Shown: positions 1 through 11,619, numbered from the stretch's first letter. The stretch: DNA of 64,000 nucleotides from Gigantopelta aegis (GCF_016097555.1 NC_054702.1:64401682-64465681), one strand, 5' to 3'. Notes: a model not told the origin generated them from the sequence alone. Numbers and translations are program-made.

Positions 1-700
1 GGAATTACAACTATTCCTAACTGGTTAATTTTTAATTAACCGTAACTACTCATTCAGTAACCGTGTAATACAGAATTAATACTGGTAGATATCACAATAA
101 AGACAATAACCTACAGTTTACCTAGGTCCTCTAGGATGACCGACTAAGCTTTATCTTACCAAATACTCGTATAAAAATATTAGAACAGTGAAGTCTACAA
201 TTTACTTCGTCAGATTACTGAAGACACTGTTTAAAGAATATTGGTATAATACAGTATTAAAATATTTAAAGTCACATCAATCACATCACAGTTATACAAC
301 AGAGCAGAAATATATATTTACCAAGTCCAGTCGGACTGCGTTCCCCGGGAGCCTTCCAATGATTCTCCCCGATATCTCTAAAATCCTATCTATTTATTAA
401 AAAATCTCAGAGACAGCGAATATCGCCTGGGGGCACAACGCGGTACCTCACCTATTAGGTGATAGTTCCACAACTCCCAGAGACAGTATATTTCCTTAGA
501 TGGCCAGACTTACAGTCGCCAGTTCGCCAGAAATACCCGGTCGTAAACCGCACTATCTGAGGTATTACGTAACTACTGGCCACATGGCCTCCACACCTGA
601 TCTAAGTGCATATTGGAAACGCAGCTCTACCACCGTCGCGCGGGGGTATTACGTAACCAAGCTGCACATCGCCTCTAAAACAATTAACATCGCCACAGGC
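1..700 (-). repeat. LTR fragment (downstream LTR of the element)
   Basis: The stretch is collinear with 3989-4700 of the complete LTR. It starts inside the LTR because the window begins there. At 700 it joins directly to RNase H-like sequence, so about 18 bases at the LTR edge are missing. This shows a deletion that fused the pol end to the LTR. Confidence 0.88.
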
Positions 701-1075
701 AGTAAAGACAACCACTTGATGCAATGCCGATTTCACGTAGATCTGAAAATGCTTCAGAGCTTGTACCATGGCCAAAGCTTCCTTCTCTATAGTGGAATAG
801 TTCACCTGGTGTTTGTCAAACTTTTTCAAGAAGAAACTTACAGGATGGTCCAGTCCATTTTCGTCTTCTTGGAACAGCACAGCTCCAGCTCCCACGTCAC
901 TGGCATCCACAGCCAGCTTGAAAGGCATTCGGTAGTCTGGTGCTGCCATCACGGGAGACGAGGAGAGCATCTGCTTAAGACGGTTGAATGACTTCTCGCA
1001 TTCGTCTGACCACTGGAACTTCGATTCCTTCTTTAGTGCCGCACGTTTTTCAGGTTTTATCCGATAGGCATGCTG
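701..1075 (-). pseudogene. RNase H fragment of LTR-retrotransposon pol
   Basis: The minus-strand translation shows the linker and first half of a Ty3/Gypsy RNase H. It includes the 'LAVDASDVGAGAVLFQ' segment with the first catalytic Asp, and 'YSTIEKEALAMVQALKHF' with the catalytic Glu. The reading frame continues that of the upstream integrase/RT piece, after a TGA at 1076-1078. The C-terminal half is lost at the junction with the LTR. RNase H would degrade the RNA strand of the RNA-DNA hybrid during reverse transcription. The truncation makes activity impossible. Confidence 0.88.
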
Positions 1076-1777
1076 TCAACTCGGTGTAGCGTTGGGTTCC
1101 AAGTGCACATCCTGGATTAAGGTATTGGTAACCGTTGGAAGGTCCTGACAAATGGAAACACTGTCTTGTATCAACGTAGTCAGCTCTGCTCGCTGGGGGC
1201 TGTCAAGGTGCAAGTCTGCTAGATTCTGGCTGTTGGTTAATTTGATCTCTGCAGTCTTGACGTCATCACAGGAAATTGAGTGACTCTCAATCTGGACAGG
1301 TAACACTGGAACTATCGGCAGTCTGTGAAAATAACCTTTTAGCAAATTGATGTGACAATACCTACTTTTCCTAACCCTATCAGGAGTGTTTATCACATAC
1401 CCTGTCTCATTAACCCGTTTGTGCACAACATAGGGACCGAAATACCGGTTCTGTAATGAACCCCATTTAATGGGAAGGTACAGCAGCACTTTATCCCCTG
1501 GTTTAAATTCCCGACTCCTAGCCTTCCTATCAAACACTGATTTTATTTTGCTCTGAGCATAGCTCAGATGCTTACTAGCTAGTTCGGTCGCCGGCAACCT
1601 CCTATCTCTAACTCTCTTATTCATTAATACTCCCTTGTCCATATCATAACCTGACATCTGATCCTCCATCTCACCCTCTGTTAACGATGTAGTGCGCGCT
1701 GCCAACAAATTTGGATCAGCCCCCTGCTCTAGGATTAACTCTTGTCTATTACAAGGTAAGTCCCCTCTATCAAACAC
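1076..1777 (-). pseudogene. Integrase remnant joined to the start of reverse transcriptase
   Basis: The N-terminal part resembles the linker before the integrase zinc-binding domain ('ILEQGADPNLL', 'GVLMNKR'). It then jumps to the integrase C-terminal segment ('FKPGDKVLLYLP', 'NRYFGPYVV', 'CHINLLKGYF'), the GPY/F-type module. The DDE catalytic core between them is missing. The same frame then runs into the region that normally opens Ty3/Gypsy reverse transcriptase ('LTTLIQD', then 'QHAYRIKPEKRAALK' after an in-frame TGA). So integrase precedes RT here. A TAG at 1796-1798 separates this piece from gag-protease in the same frame. Host function is unlikely. Confidence 0.8.
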
Positions 1778-1795
1778 AACTGGTTCATTTCCCCT

Positions 1796-3180
1796 CTACG
1801 GGAGGTCAACAGGTTCCACCACATTTAGTTCCTCAGTTGACTTATCTACCATTTTACTGATAACCTCATCCACTCCAATTTCATGGCTCACACACGTATC
1901 AGAGAAATCACAATTTTCCTCTGGGTCTCGTGCAACCCTTCCGGCCATAGCCCTAATCATTACACACGCAGGATAACTAATCTCATCAACCTCACACTCT
2001 TCTATGGGTAAAGGGCTGTCTTCAATTAACAATTTGTCACCTTGCGGCTGGCAACACTGACTAGTCAAATCGTTACCCAACAAAACTCCCATGTTTTCAA
2101 AAGGCAAGTCCTTCACAACACCCATAACGACTGGTCCCGTCACAAACTTCGAACACAAGAAAACGTTATGTAACCGGACAACCATATTTTCTCCAGTAAC
2201 CGAGGTTAAGGCCAAACTACGTCCTGTATCTGAATTTTCAATACCAGCTAAACAATCTGACGTTATAAGAGATTGGGTACACCCTGTATCTCGATAGATT
2301 GATATTGCCTTCGGACTCAACTCTTGTTTCACATCACAAACCATACCAGTGGACACATACGGGTTTACTTTCCCTGCCATGGGACTAACCAATAACTCTC
2401 TCGCTAACGGAGCTGACCTCACTAAACCGACCACTTGCGCATTATCGCGTTTCCTTTTAAAACAGTCCCCGACAAGATGGTTATCCTTTTTACAGTAACT
2501 GCAATGTGGACGAAAAGTTCGTGCATTGGCTGATAATACAGGTTTATCCTTACTTTGCCCACCAGGTGCATTCCTTGCCTGACTAGCTGACCAACTAGAT
2601 GACTCTCCCCGATAGTTACTTTCCCGGGAAAAACCTGGCTGAATTTTTTTTTTATCACCTTGTTGTATAGAGCTACCCTGTACTGCCTGAGCTTTGTGTA
2701 GTAACACGTAATCATCTGCCACTGTGGCTGCCTCCTCTATTTTTTTGATATCACGATCCTCTAAATGAATACATAAGCTAACTGGTAATCCATTTTTAAT
2801 GTCCTGTAAGATCAACAATTCCCGTAACTCGGTATATGACCCTACCTGATGAGAAATCACCCATTTACCTGCTTTCTTAGCCACAAACTCACTATAAGAC
2901 TGACCCTGCGTTTTTCTCAACTCGCTATACCGTAAACGATAATCCTCAGGTCGTAACTCATAAGCCCTCAACACTGCAGACTTAACTAGGTCGTACTGAC
3001 TTGCTCGCTAATCACTCATTGAATTATAAGCTACGCTAGCCTTCCCCTTAAACTTAGACACGGCTAACGATGTCCACTTAGACTGCGGCCAATTTAGCTG
3101 CTTAGCGGCCCGGTCAAAAAGTTGGAAGAACATATCTACCTCCTGGTCGTCAAATACAGGCACTGATCTATAAGCCTCCT
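1796..3180 (-). pseudogene. Gag-protease of LTR retrotransposon
   Basis: The frame opens near 3180 with a retrotransposon gag of the SCAN-like type ('VDMFFQLFDRAAKQLNWPQ', 'AYELRPEDYRLRY'), interrupted by a TAG near 3007-3010. It continues into a CCHC zinc knuckle ('CSYCKKDNHLVGDC', near 2470-2510). A retroviral-type aspartic protease follows, with the active-site triplet in 'YRDTGCTQSLI' and the flap-distal 'VLLGNDL'. Gag would form the particle and bind RNA, and the protease would process the polyprotein. In-frame stops and the ruined pol make it a pseudogene. Confidence 0.88.
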
Positions 3181-3284
3181 TCCACTTTTAATTTTGCTAA
3201 CTGGAATTCTCTATCCTATATCTCTCTTCTCTATCTCTATCTCAATCTTCTTTTTCTCTATCTCCTCTCCCTCTCTCCCCCTCT

Positions 3285-3285
3285 C

Positions 3286-3334
<49 letters not shown>
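3285..3334. repeat. (CT)n microsatellite in the gag 5' region
   Basis: A run of about 24 CT units is flanked by imperfect CT-rich sequence from 3240. Read on the minus strand it is GA-rich and encodes alternating Arg-Glu. Gag proteins of this type often carry such a charged coiled-coil stretch before the SCAN-like part. The microsatellite may therefore have grown inside coding sequence. Confidence 0.85.
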
Positions 3335-3337
<3 letters not shown>

Positions 3338-3536
3338 GCGCTCACTTAATCTCCACTACACTGAGCGTAGGCCTATCCAGCAAATTCTTATCCATGTTTA
3401 GGTATGACGCACTTATTATTATTATTATTATTTTTTTTAGTGAACAACGTTGCTACTTCTAGTTAATTTGTAAAAATAATTTATAAAGCCCCCATTTACA
3501 AACAATACTTTTTAAATATGCATGTCCCGTTTCAGA

Positions 3537-3554
3537 TCCTGGACGAGCACCCCA
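3537..3554 (-). promoter_or_regulatory. Primer-binding site, tRNA-Pro type
   Basis: About 12 bases inside the 5' LTR edge (minus strand) the sequence reads TGGGGTGCTCGTCCAGGA. This is close to the known primer-binding site complementary to the 3' end of tRNA-Pro. The position just after the LTR is where reverse transcription would be primed. Confidence 0.65.
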
Positions 3555-3566
3555 ATTTTTTACTCC

Positions 3567-4718
3567 TGTCATGGGGATCCTATAATACCCGTAACTGAAT
3601 AAAACACGATTATCCAAATATCTCTCCTAACTGTATATCTATTTGATCTCTCTGTATCGGGCAGTCTAATACCCGAGTGGCTCGGCTCTAGGTATATCAG
3701 AGATAAGATCTTATATAAATATATATATATATATATAGTACGTTTAGTTCACTAGAAAACACAACAAAACACAATACACTTTGGAATTTGTATTAACACT
3801 ACGCTGACAAATGTACTTGCCGCTGTAGTTAATTAACAACAACAATATAATAACAACCCAGCGCTAATCACTTAATTAGTTAATTACTAGGTGTCTAGTT
3901 TACACAATATTCTAATCACTTCATGGTAATACAACCCACACCCGTGTGATAACTGAGAAATGCTGCCAGGGGAACTTAATTAATAAAGGAATTACAACTC
4001 TATTCCTAACTGGTTAATTTTTAATTAACCCTTAACTACTCATTCAGTAACCTTGTAATACAGAATTAATAGTGGTACATATCACAATAAAGACAATAAC
4101 CTACAGTTTACCTAGGTCCTCTAGGATGACCGGCTAAGCTTTATCTTACCAAATACTCGTATAAAAATATTAGAACAGTGAAGTCTACAATTTACTTCGT
4201 CAGATTACCGAAGACACTGTTTAAAGAATATTGGTATAATACAGTATTAAAATATTTAAAGTCACATCAATCACATCACGGTTATACAACAGAGCAGAAA
4301 TATACATTTACCAAGTCCAGTCGGACTACGTTCCCCGGGAGCCTTCCAATGATTCTCCCCGATATCTCTAAAATCCTATCTATTTATTAAAAAATCTCAG
4401 AGACAGCGAATATCGCCTGGGGGCACAACGCGGTACCTCACCTATCATGTGATAGTTCCACAACTCCCAGAGACGGTATATTTCCTTAGACGGCCAGACT
4501 TACTGTCACCAGTTTGCCAGAAATACCCGGTAGTAAACAGCACTATCTGAGGTATTATGTAACTACTGGCCACATGGCGTCCACACCTGGTCTAAGTGCA
4601 TATTGGAAACGCAGCTCTACCACCGTCGCGCGGGGGTATTACGTAACCAAGCTGCACATGGCCCTCTAAAACAATTAACATCTCCACAGGCGAAAAGATA
4701 AGAGCATGTTGCGTCACA
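3567..4718 (-). repeat. Complete LTR (5' LTR of the element)
   Basis: The LTR of 1,152 bp begins TGTGACGC and ends CCATGACA on the minus strand, giving the usual TG...CA ends. Three other LTRs in the window (28867-30184, 45048-45839, 48553-49802) and the fragment at 1-700 belong to the same family. Internal AT repeats at 3717-3737 differ between copies. Confidence 0.9.
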
Positions 4719-4762
4719 GTGGTCTATTTGTATGCACTTTGCCAAAGATCCACATTAAACAG

Positions 4763-5022
4763 GCCTCGGTGGCGCAGTGGTTAAGCCATCGGACTACAGG
4801 CTGATAGGTAGAGGGTTCGCAGCCCGGTACCGGCTTCCACCCAGAGAGAGTTCACCGACTCAATGGGTAGGTGCAAGGTGACCACACTGACTTCTCGATA
4901 ACTAACTACTAACAAAAACCACTAACCCACTGCCCTAGACAGACAGCCCAGATAACTGAGGTGTGTGTCCAAGACAGCACGCTTGAACCCACTACACTAC
5001 CATAGCCGGTGATTATGCACAA
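4763..5022 (+). repeat. tRNA-derived SINE (GGCCTCGGTGGCGCAG head)
   Basis: The head has tRNA-like A-box (GGTGGCGCAGTGG) and B-box (GGGTTCGCAGCCC) sequences. A body follows ('CCACCCAGAGAGAGTT', 'ACCACTAACCCACTG') that recurs without the head at 33355-33535. The A and B boxes are the internal RNA polymerase III promoter. Confidence 0.75.
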
Positions 5023-5470
5023 ACTGACAAATTATTTATATGAGGAAGTTAAACAAGGGGAATGCATGCTTGTTTACTCGGCGACATGTATCAGCTGTCT
5101 AACATAATGATTGCGACAACTGATAGTGGTTGAGAATTGGTTAATTATTGGAATCCTTCATGTCATCGTTTAAGTATATGTTAAGCTAATTATCATTGAC
5201 AACTAAAACGTCTGAGAAAAACACTGGTACACGTGGAATATATATTTATGGGGTCTATTCATTATCGTTGTCATTGGGGCGGGACGTAGCCCAGTGGTAT
5301 ACCATTCGCTTGACGCGCGGGTAGTCTAGGATTGATTCACGTCAGCGGGCCATCTCTCACAGTATCTGTGTGGTCCTTACATATATTTATCCTGCAACCA
5401 CAGTTTCTATTGGCCGATTATGATGACCGATTAAAGCAAAGTCATAAACGTATAGGAGATTACCGAAAAT
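5023..5470 (+). repeat. Duplicated segment (second copy near 33.53-34.52 kb)
   Basis: The segment from 'AAATTATTTATATGAGGAAG' onward is closely similar to 33534-34520. That copy is longer because a full SINE split it at 33568-33858. A truncated SINE sits at the same place in both copies (5279-5395 here). No coding potential is seen. Confidence 0.75.
5279..5395 (+). repeat. Truncated tRNA-headed SINE
   Basis: Starts GGCGGGACGTAGCCCAGTGG (A box) with a degenerate B box. It skips most of the SINE body and resumes at 'CTCTCACAGTATCTGTGTGG'. The related copy at 34105-34410 keeps the body, so this copy carries an internal deletion. Confidence 0.75.
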
Positions 5471-5480
5471 AGCGAACTAT

Positions 5481-5963
5481 TTGGCTCATTACTGCGCAAG
5501 CGTAGTGCCGAATTCTACTTCCGTGGACTATTGTCAGGCGGAAGCCGTCTGGAAAGTTCAGATCGGGAAAATCAGGTCCGGATTCCTGATGTTCGTGCAG
5601 GGGGACACCTCGGATCCGGCATCACTGATGGGCGGACTAGTGGAACCAGAGCTGAAACAACTGCCTGATGGAAGCGCTTACGAGCTACACACCATCAAGT
5701 CTACAGCCGACAAGACAGGGTTGGTACTAACTCAGCGCCAAGAAGGAGTTTACCGACAAGCGGTCCTAGTTAGAGAGATGGATAGCCACACCATCCACAT
5801 GATCGTCAAGGTCCTTTTCGGCAACAACTACCGGAGTGTCATAACCATCCTCGCCGACCAGAGATGGAAGCACTTCATCCCCACCTTTGCCAGTTCTCCG
5901 CTCATCAGTTCGCCGTACGCCAACCTCCACACCGTAATGGCCTTAACGAGGCCACTCACGTGA
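5481..5963 (+). CDS. Unrecognised GC-rich ORF, possible gene fragment
   Basis: This 160-codon ORF is much richer in GC and more evenly coding in composition than its surroundings. I do not recognise the family. The protein has a mixed charged/hydrophobic make-up with no signal peptide, membrane segment or zinc motif visible. The first codons may be chance, because the coding look strengthens from about residue 20 ('AEAVWKVQIGKIRSGFLMF'). Near the stop, a copy at 39170-39215 (minus) has about 7 extra bases that put its end in another frame. One copy has therefore shifted frame, and the C-terminus given here may not be ancestral. It could be a decaying exon of a host gene or part of a repeat. 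Confidence 0.4.
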   Translation: MAHYCASVVPNSTSVDYCQAEAVWKVQIGKIRSGFLMFVQGDTSDPASLMGGLVEPELKQLPDGSAYELHTIKSTADKTGLVLTQRQEGVYRQAVLVREMDSHTIHMIVKVLFGNNYRSVITILADQRWKHFIPTFASSPLISSPYANLHTVMALTRPLT

Positions 5964-6240
5964 ACATATAGATCGGATTTAAAACATTTAGACCTTCATT
6001 CAAAAATTTATGTCGAAATTACTTCTTTTTAAAAAATATTATTAAACAGTCCGATCCTCTCTTCTATCTCTTATTTATTTTTGGACTGTCCTAAAATGCT
6101 CCAAATTATATAAATATTCGGCCGAGCAGTCAATTCTTTTTATTTTTGGCTTGTAATTTTTTATTATTTGAATTTTTTTTTATTCTATTAACCTTTTTAC
6201 TAATTGCTATTTTCAAAATTCTGCCCATTTTCAACACAAA
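5930..6240 (+). repeat. Dispersed repeat, inverted copy at 38905-39215
   Basis: The last codons of the 5.5-kb ORF and the AT-rich 300 bp after it match 38905-39215 in inverted orientation ('GGCCTTAACGAGGCCACTCA' through 'ATTTTGAAAATAGCAATTAG' in reverse). It looks like a 3' UTR or the end of a repeat family that includes the ORF. Confidence 0.75.
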
Positions 6241-7972
6241 TGAGGGATTTATGCAAGTACAATATTATTTAACCGCGAAACCAGCCATTTATGAACAAGT
6301 TTTGAATTAGAAAATTAAAAAATAAATCTAATATTTATTTGATTACGTTTAGTGCTAGACTATTAGGGCAGGGCTAGGCTTATGTGTATGTGTTTATTGT
6401 TTTGAATAGTGCAAAGAAGAGTTCCATGCAACAAGGGGAGCTAACCTATTTTCGGTCATCTCCTATACTAGCAAATTGTGACTTTGTTTTTAAAATCCTG
6501 CAACCATGGTTTGTATTGGCCAATTATTATGACCGATTAAGGGGAAATCTTACTATTCGATCAAATTTTAAAAGTCTTTATATATTCTTGAAATTTTCAT
6601 ATATTATAAAAATAGATCACCTGAAATATTTTGATTCACGGGCCATAAAGTGAATATGTGTATAACTCACTATGACGTTTCTTTTTTCCGTGTCTAGTCA
6701 AATCAACCATGCTTTATATCAATTAACTTTATGAAATTTAACCTTTTCTATAATGAAAAAAAGTTATATTGCTTAAAATCAAATCCAGCAGAGACAGAAG
6801 TAAATATTTTCGACATTAAAACGGAGTTTTAAATATACTGGAACTAAAGAAAAGGGTGACCTATTTAAATCTTTAATGACCATTTACTCTACAGTTGAAT
6901 ACAGGTATCTAAAAAGTCATTACACATTTTTAATTTTTGCACAGATAGTAATGCGAGTAAATCAATATGAGATATAAAAATATAGTTACAGATAAAAATG
7001 TTCTACAGTAAGAGCTTGAAATACCCCATACATAAATATAAAAAAAATCATTAAAATTTCACAATGATTCGTTTGAACGTTTTTTATTTTTTTTATAAAC
7101 AGCTTTATTGGAGTGATGTTCATAGAAACTCTAAAAGTACAAATAACATTATTTTACATCAAAAATTGCATCGTGGAAATGGGTGTAGCTGCGCTCGGGG
7201 ATGGAGGATGGTGAGGTGGGGATGGGGGTGGAAGGGGTTTCATTATTCCCACATAACTATTTACTGATACTGATGTCATAAAATTACCTACCTGTGAAAC
7301 GTGACGAACTAGTTAAACAAATCATATTTGACTGAACATGAAGACAAAATGACAGCCACGTGATTGTCGTCCATTATAGGGCTGACATGGAAATACTTCA
7401 CAGTCTATATAGACCGAATATTTCTTTCTCTGTAAAGCATTATTTCAATTTTTATATTAATTTTTTTAATGATTTGTGTACTTTATATTTTATATTTTAT
7501 GTTCAATGGCTTTTACAGAGACAGAACGTTGTCTATGATAAATCTGGGAGACCCAGCGGGCCGTATGGTTGCGCTCGATTTTCCCACCTGTTGTTGCAAA
7601 TTCTACTCAAAACAAACGTACTAATCCATTCTTTAATAAGTTTCGCTTTGACTGAATCAATAAAAATCACCAAACGTCCTATGTAGGAATGTCAACAACA
7701 AATTTTAGTTTCAGTCGAGACTTCCCTTTCCAACCAACGAACACGGGTGAAACGCCAGAAATTATGGACCAATCAGAAACAACTTTTGAACGACTCGGAA
7801 AGTTTTCCGGAAAACGAATGCCTGAAATTTTGCTCCTATACCAGTTCGCCCCCAGTTCGCCTCAAGTGTCAGTTCGCCACCAAAGAAGTGTCATATCGGT
7901 AATAAGCATCGGTATAGGTAATAAAGATGATTTTGGAGGAGGTATTTTTTTTCTTCTTGTTTTTTGTTAGGT

Positions 7973-8004
<32 letters not shown>

Positions 8005-8200
8005 TTATTTGTATTGAGGATTAAGGGAAGGGAACAACTATTCTGTTAAATATTAAAATCTATATATTAACACCACAAATATATTGAATAAAGAAATTGG
8101 TTAAAAGGTTAGTCATGGAACTAAAACAAATAGGTTTATACCATCATTATTATATCGTCTAATACCAAAGAGTGCTTTGAACTACATAGATGATGTGGCT
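6241..8200. other. AT-rich intergenic DNA with simple repeats
   Basis: No supportable gene. It holds T-rich stretches, a G-rich patch at 7195-7235 and a (GT)n run at about 7977-8002. A short echo of the duplicated 5.4-kb segment lies at 6500-6545. Small ORFs here lack coding character. Confidence 0.6.
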
Positions 8201-8205
8201 TGTTA

Positions 8206-10555
8206 TGTGTATAGGTGGTATTGACTAAATAACTTCATAATATATATTATCAAACACCGCAGGATGTTTTGGCATTGATTTAATCTTTGTAGTATACTGC
8301 AGAGAAAGCTTTGCACGTCTAGCACCCAAACTAGGTTCGTGTGCATCGGCGTAGAAGGATATGTTTTGAAAGCACCAAGACAAAGCCGAAGTCCCTGGTT
8401 GTGTATAGGATATAGCACTTACAAGTAAGTATTACGTGTGACCCATACACAATGCATACATAATCAAGTTTAGACCCAACTAAAGATCTATAAAGTCGGA
8501 GCATAACATTTCGATCTGCTCCCCATTCTGTCTTGCCAATAACTTTTAAGATATTGAGGGCTTTCAAGCCCTTCTTTTTAACATACTGTAAATGAGGAAC
8601 AAAAGATAGCCTCCTGTCAAAAATAATCCCATACATTTGGTCTCCTCCACAACTGTATTCAGATTTTCGTCCAGAAACAGCTGAGAATCTAAATGATGAC
8701 CTCTTTTAAGGCAGATATACACACAGACCGTTTTTGACTCTGAGAATCGAAATCCACAATCAGTTACCCATTGTTGAAGTTTATTAAAACAAAGCTGCGA
8801 CTGACGTTCAATGATACTCATACTGGACGACCTGTAGCAGATCTGAAAATCGTCGACATAACGAGCTATCAACACCAGGTTTTAGATACTGGATGACACT
8901 GTCAATTGTCACAGAAAATAAAATTACCGACAGGATGCTACCTTGAGGCACACTCATCTCTTGTGAGTGAGAATCAGATAACGTAGATCTCACACGTACT
9001 TTAAATACCTATTTTAAAAGAAATTTGAGATAGTCAGGCATACGGCCTCTTAGGTCCATGCCATGAAGGTCCTTCAAAATCCCATACTTCCACGTGGTAT
9101 CATAAGCTTTGGATCCTTACCAGGCTTGGAAATAGGAATGACAATAACTTTTCTCCAGTCAGAAGAAAGTCACCAGAAATCCAGATTTTGTTAAATATAT
9201 TTAATTAAGGATGATTCAGGTAAGTGTTTTAAGAGTTGATAGTGTATTTCATCTGGACATACTGAAGTATCATGGTCTCCACATAGAGCGTCCTGCAACT
9301 CCCCCAAAAAGAAGTGTCTGTTGTATACTTCAGCGTTTTCAGATGAAAAGTTAAAGTTGCCTTTCAGCTTTATGTCTGACAGATGTAAAAGCATTTGTAC
9401 TGAAAGAAGACGAGTTATGAGAGAAATTATCTGCCAATACATTGGCAATGTCACGATGAGACCTCACATCCGTGTCATTGACAGACAAATGACGAACTGT
9501 ATTATTGGATTCTTTTCCCTTGATTTTACGTATCCTATTCCAGATAGATTTCATCGATGTTTGAGAACTCAACTTGGAGACATGATTTCTCCAAGATGAT
9601 TTCTTACTTTGTCTAATACCTTTTCGAGCCTTTGCCCGAGCAATGCGATAAGTATTCAGGTTATCCCCGGTAAGTTCGCGTTTAAACCTCTGGATGGTCC
9701 TGTTTCGCTCTTTGATTGCATCTTTGCAAGTTTTATTAAACCATGGTTTATTGAAACGCTTCGGTACTGCCGAAGTCTTAGGAATAGTTTCCTCTGCAAT
9801 ATCTTTCAAGATGGATGTGAACAAAAACATGGGATCATCGGTACCAGTCATGGCAGTTTGTTGCAGTCTTGTGCTGCATAGATGCCGAAATTCATCCCAA
9901 TTTGCCTCCATCAACCTTCATCTCTGAGCTCTTTCAAGTGATGACGGTCCATCATTCTCCAAAATAATCGGAAAGTAGTCACTGCCACAAGGGTCTGGAC
10001 ATACTTTCCAGGAGAAATCAAGACAAAGTGATGGGCTACAAAGTGTTAAATAATTGGATGTGCAGGATGAAAGTATGTATGACGTTTACATTAAATAATA
10101 TTTTCATTTTTAAAAATTAAATTTTCTAATTGTTTAACTCTATTATTTATGTCATCGAATCCCCACAAAGTGTAGTGAGCATTAAAATATCCCATGATAA
10201 CAAAGGGAGTAGAAATTTGATCAAGAAGACCGTGAAAGTCCCCAGGGTTAAAATTATTAAGAGGGGGTAAATAAACTGAACATAAAGTAATAGTTTTATG
10301 AGCTGTGACCTTTACAGCCACAGCTTGTAAATCTGTCTTTAATAACTACTCTGGGAAATGTTTTCATTTACAAGAATGGAAACGTCCCCGGACGCTCTAT
10401 TTTCAGTTTCTTGACATTTATGGCACATATTAAATCCTTTGATATTAATACTGTCAGTATCCTTCAGGAGGGTTTCCTTAAGACACACTGCCAGAGGATT
10501 ATACCTATGAATTAGAAGACTTAATTAATCAAAATTGGGCCTAAGCCCACGACAG
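8206..10555 (-). pseudogene. LINE ORF2 (endonuclease and reverse transcriptase), jockey/I-like
   Basis: The minus-strand reading begins with an AP-endonuclease-like start ('VIQWNCRGLRPNFD', about 10560-10515) and 'SVYLPPL...GYFNAH' (about 10280-10190). A linker with 'NKPWFNKTCKDAIKERNR' follows (about 9760-9700). The reverse transcriptase has 'VPQGSILSVILF' (about 8950) and the catalytic 'YVDDF' (about 8850). The C-terminal part is 'RLYRSLVGSKLDYVCIVYGS' and the frame ends near 8209. The product would nick target DNA and copy the LINE RNA. The frame is broken in at least five places, so it is dead. The clade is assigned from motif style only. Confidence 0.88.
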
Positions 10556-10570
10556 TTCCACTGAATAACT

Positions 10571-11150
10571 TTATTTTCCATCATGTGGGGGAAGTATGGG
10601 ATCTATCTTTATCTTTTCCTTTAGTTTTGGCCATGGTGGTTTTTGTGGCTTTGAATGATCCTGAGAGGCATCATCCATGCCATCACTCACATCCATCTCC
10701 AAAGGATCAAAAGGATTGCTAACCGGGACAGATCTTTGCTCTATCTTCTTGAGCCGTCCCGACAAGGGGCCCTGTTTAGATGTGGAATCTTTTCTTGATG
10801 GAGAGACTGTATGACCTGGCACTCTAGTGCTCGCCTTAGGTGGTGGATACTGGGTATCCAAAGACACTTGGGTCATTTGTTTTTTCTTCTTCTGAATAGC
10901 TTCATTTTGCCGTACAGATGCTTTTGCTGTCGTTCAGCTTTTTCAATATCCGAAATGTTTTTGTACTTGCTCTCATCAAAAGGCCATGTTATATCAGTAT
11001 TTACCGAAACACTTCTGGTGGAGACCTTAACAGCAGCGGCATATATGACTGGTGATGTGTTCTCCACCAGTTTCCTTGCATCAGGAAAAGATATGTGTTT
11101 TTTCAACCTTTACCTGCTGAACTTTCTTTTCCAGTTTCTATCTAGCACAC
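10571..11150 (-). pseudogene. LINE ORF1 (gag-like), jockey/I-like
   Basis: Directly upstream of the endonuclease on the minus strand are two overlapping frames. One has 'ISFPDARKLVENTSPVIYAAAVK' followed by 'VNTDITWPF'. The other has a Pro-rich end ('PQKPPWPKLKEK'). This layout is typical of the C-terminal half of jockey-type ORF1 proteins, which bind the LINE RNA. No intact CCHC knuckles are visible and the frame shifts near 10873, so it is broken. Confidence 0.7.
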
Positions 11151-11619
11151 TCTAGAATATGCGAAATATTTAAATACCTAGCCTTAATTGATTTTAGAAG
11201 GATTGGTTTAACCATACTGTGGTTCTGACAGTTCATCAACCATGTCCCCACCCACAACAGAGTCGAACAAGGGGGACATGATGCTTCGGATAACCAGCAG
11301 GCACTTATGCCAGGGATACATAGTTGATATACTCGGGCAATAATATAAAACAACAAATCACCCGATTGACCCTAGCCACCACCCCAAAGGCAACAGATAC
11401 AAGCAGTATATCACAGTGTCCGTTCTTGACAAATGTCCTTTGCTCTCGAGCTTGGTATGGCCAGCCGATTGATCAGGTCGGGCCTTCCTGACCGCCCGTC
11501 TGTTTGAACTCCAGGCCAAAGTGGTGTATTGTCAGAAGTCATACAAGTAGATACGTCTCAACTCAACAACCAGGATCCCATCATCCATTTTCACGGGTCA
11601 CACCTCACGGAAAACAAGG

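Larger units (their letters stand above)
1..4718 (-). mobile_element. Decayed LTR retrotransposon (Ty3/Gypsy-related, integrase-first order)
   Basis: The element reads on the minus strand from a complete LTR (3567-4718) through a primer-binding site, gag, protease, an integrase remnant, the start of reverse transcriptase and RNase H into a second LTR that leaves the window (1-700). The two LTR copies match over their shared 700 bp with scattered differences. Coding modules lie in one reading frame broken by in-frame stops. The integrase catalytic core, the reverse-transcriptase core and the end of RNase H are missing, so the copy is dead. Module order and gag type suggest the Gmr1-like group of Ty3/Gypsy elements. 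This is based on motifs and order, not on a search. Confidence 0.88.

Noticed and set aside
3240..3334. CRISPR-like or satellite array
   Set aside because: It is a simple dinucleotide microsatellite with no spacer structure. No CRISPR-like array occurs anywhere in the window, as expected for animal DNA.
4763..4840. Possible true tRNA gene at the GGCCTCGGTGGCGCAG head
   Set aside because: A and B boxes are present but the acceptor stem does not pair and the sequence continues into a SINE body, so it is a tRNA-derived SINE head.
10811..11155. Plus-strand ORF opposite the LINE ORF1
   Set aside because: The minus strand shows recognisable LINE motifs in the same stretch; the plus frame is a shadow.
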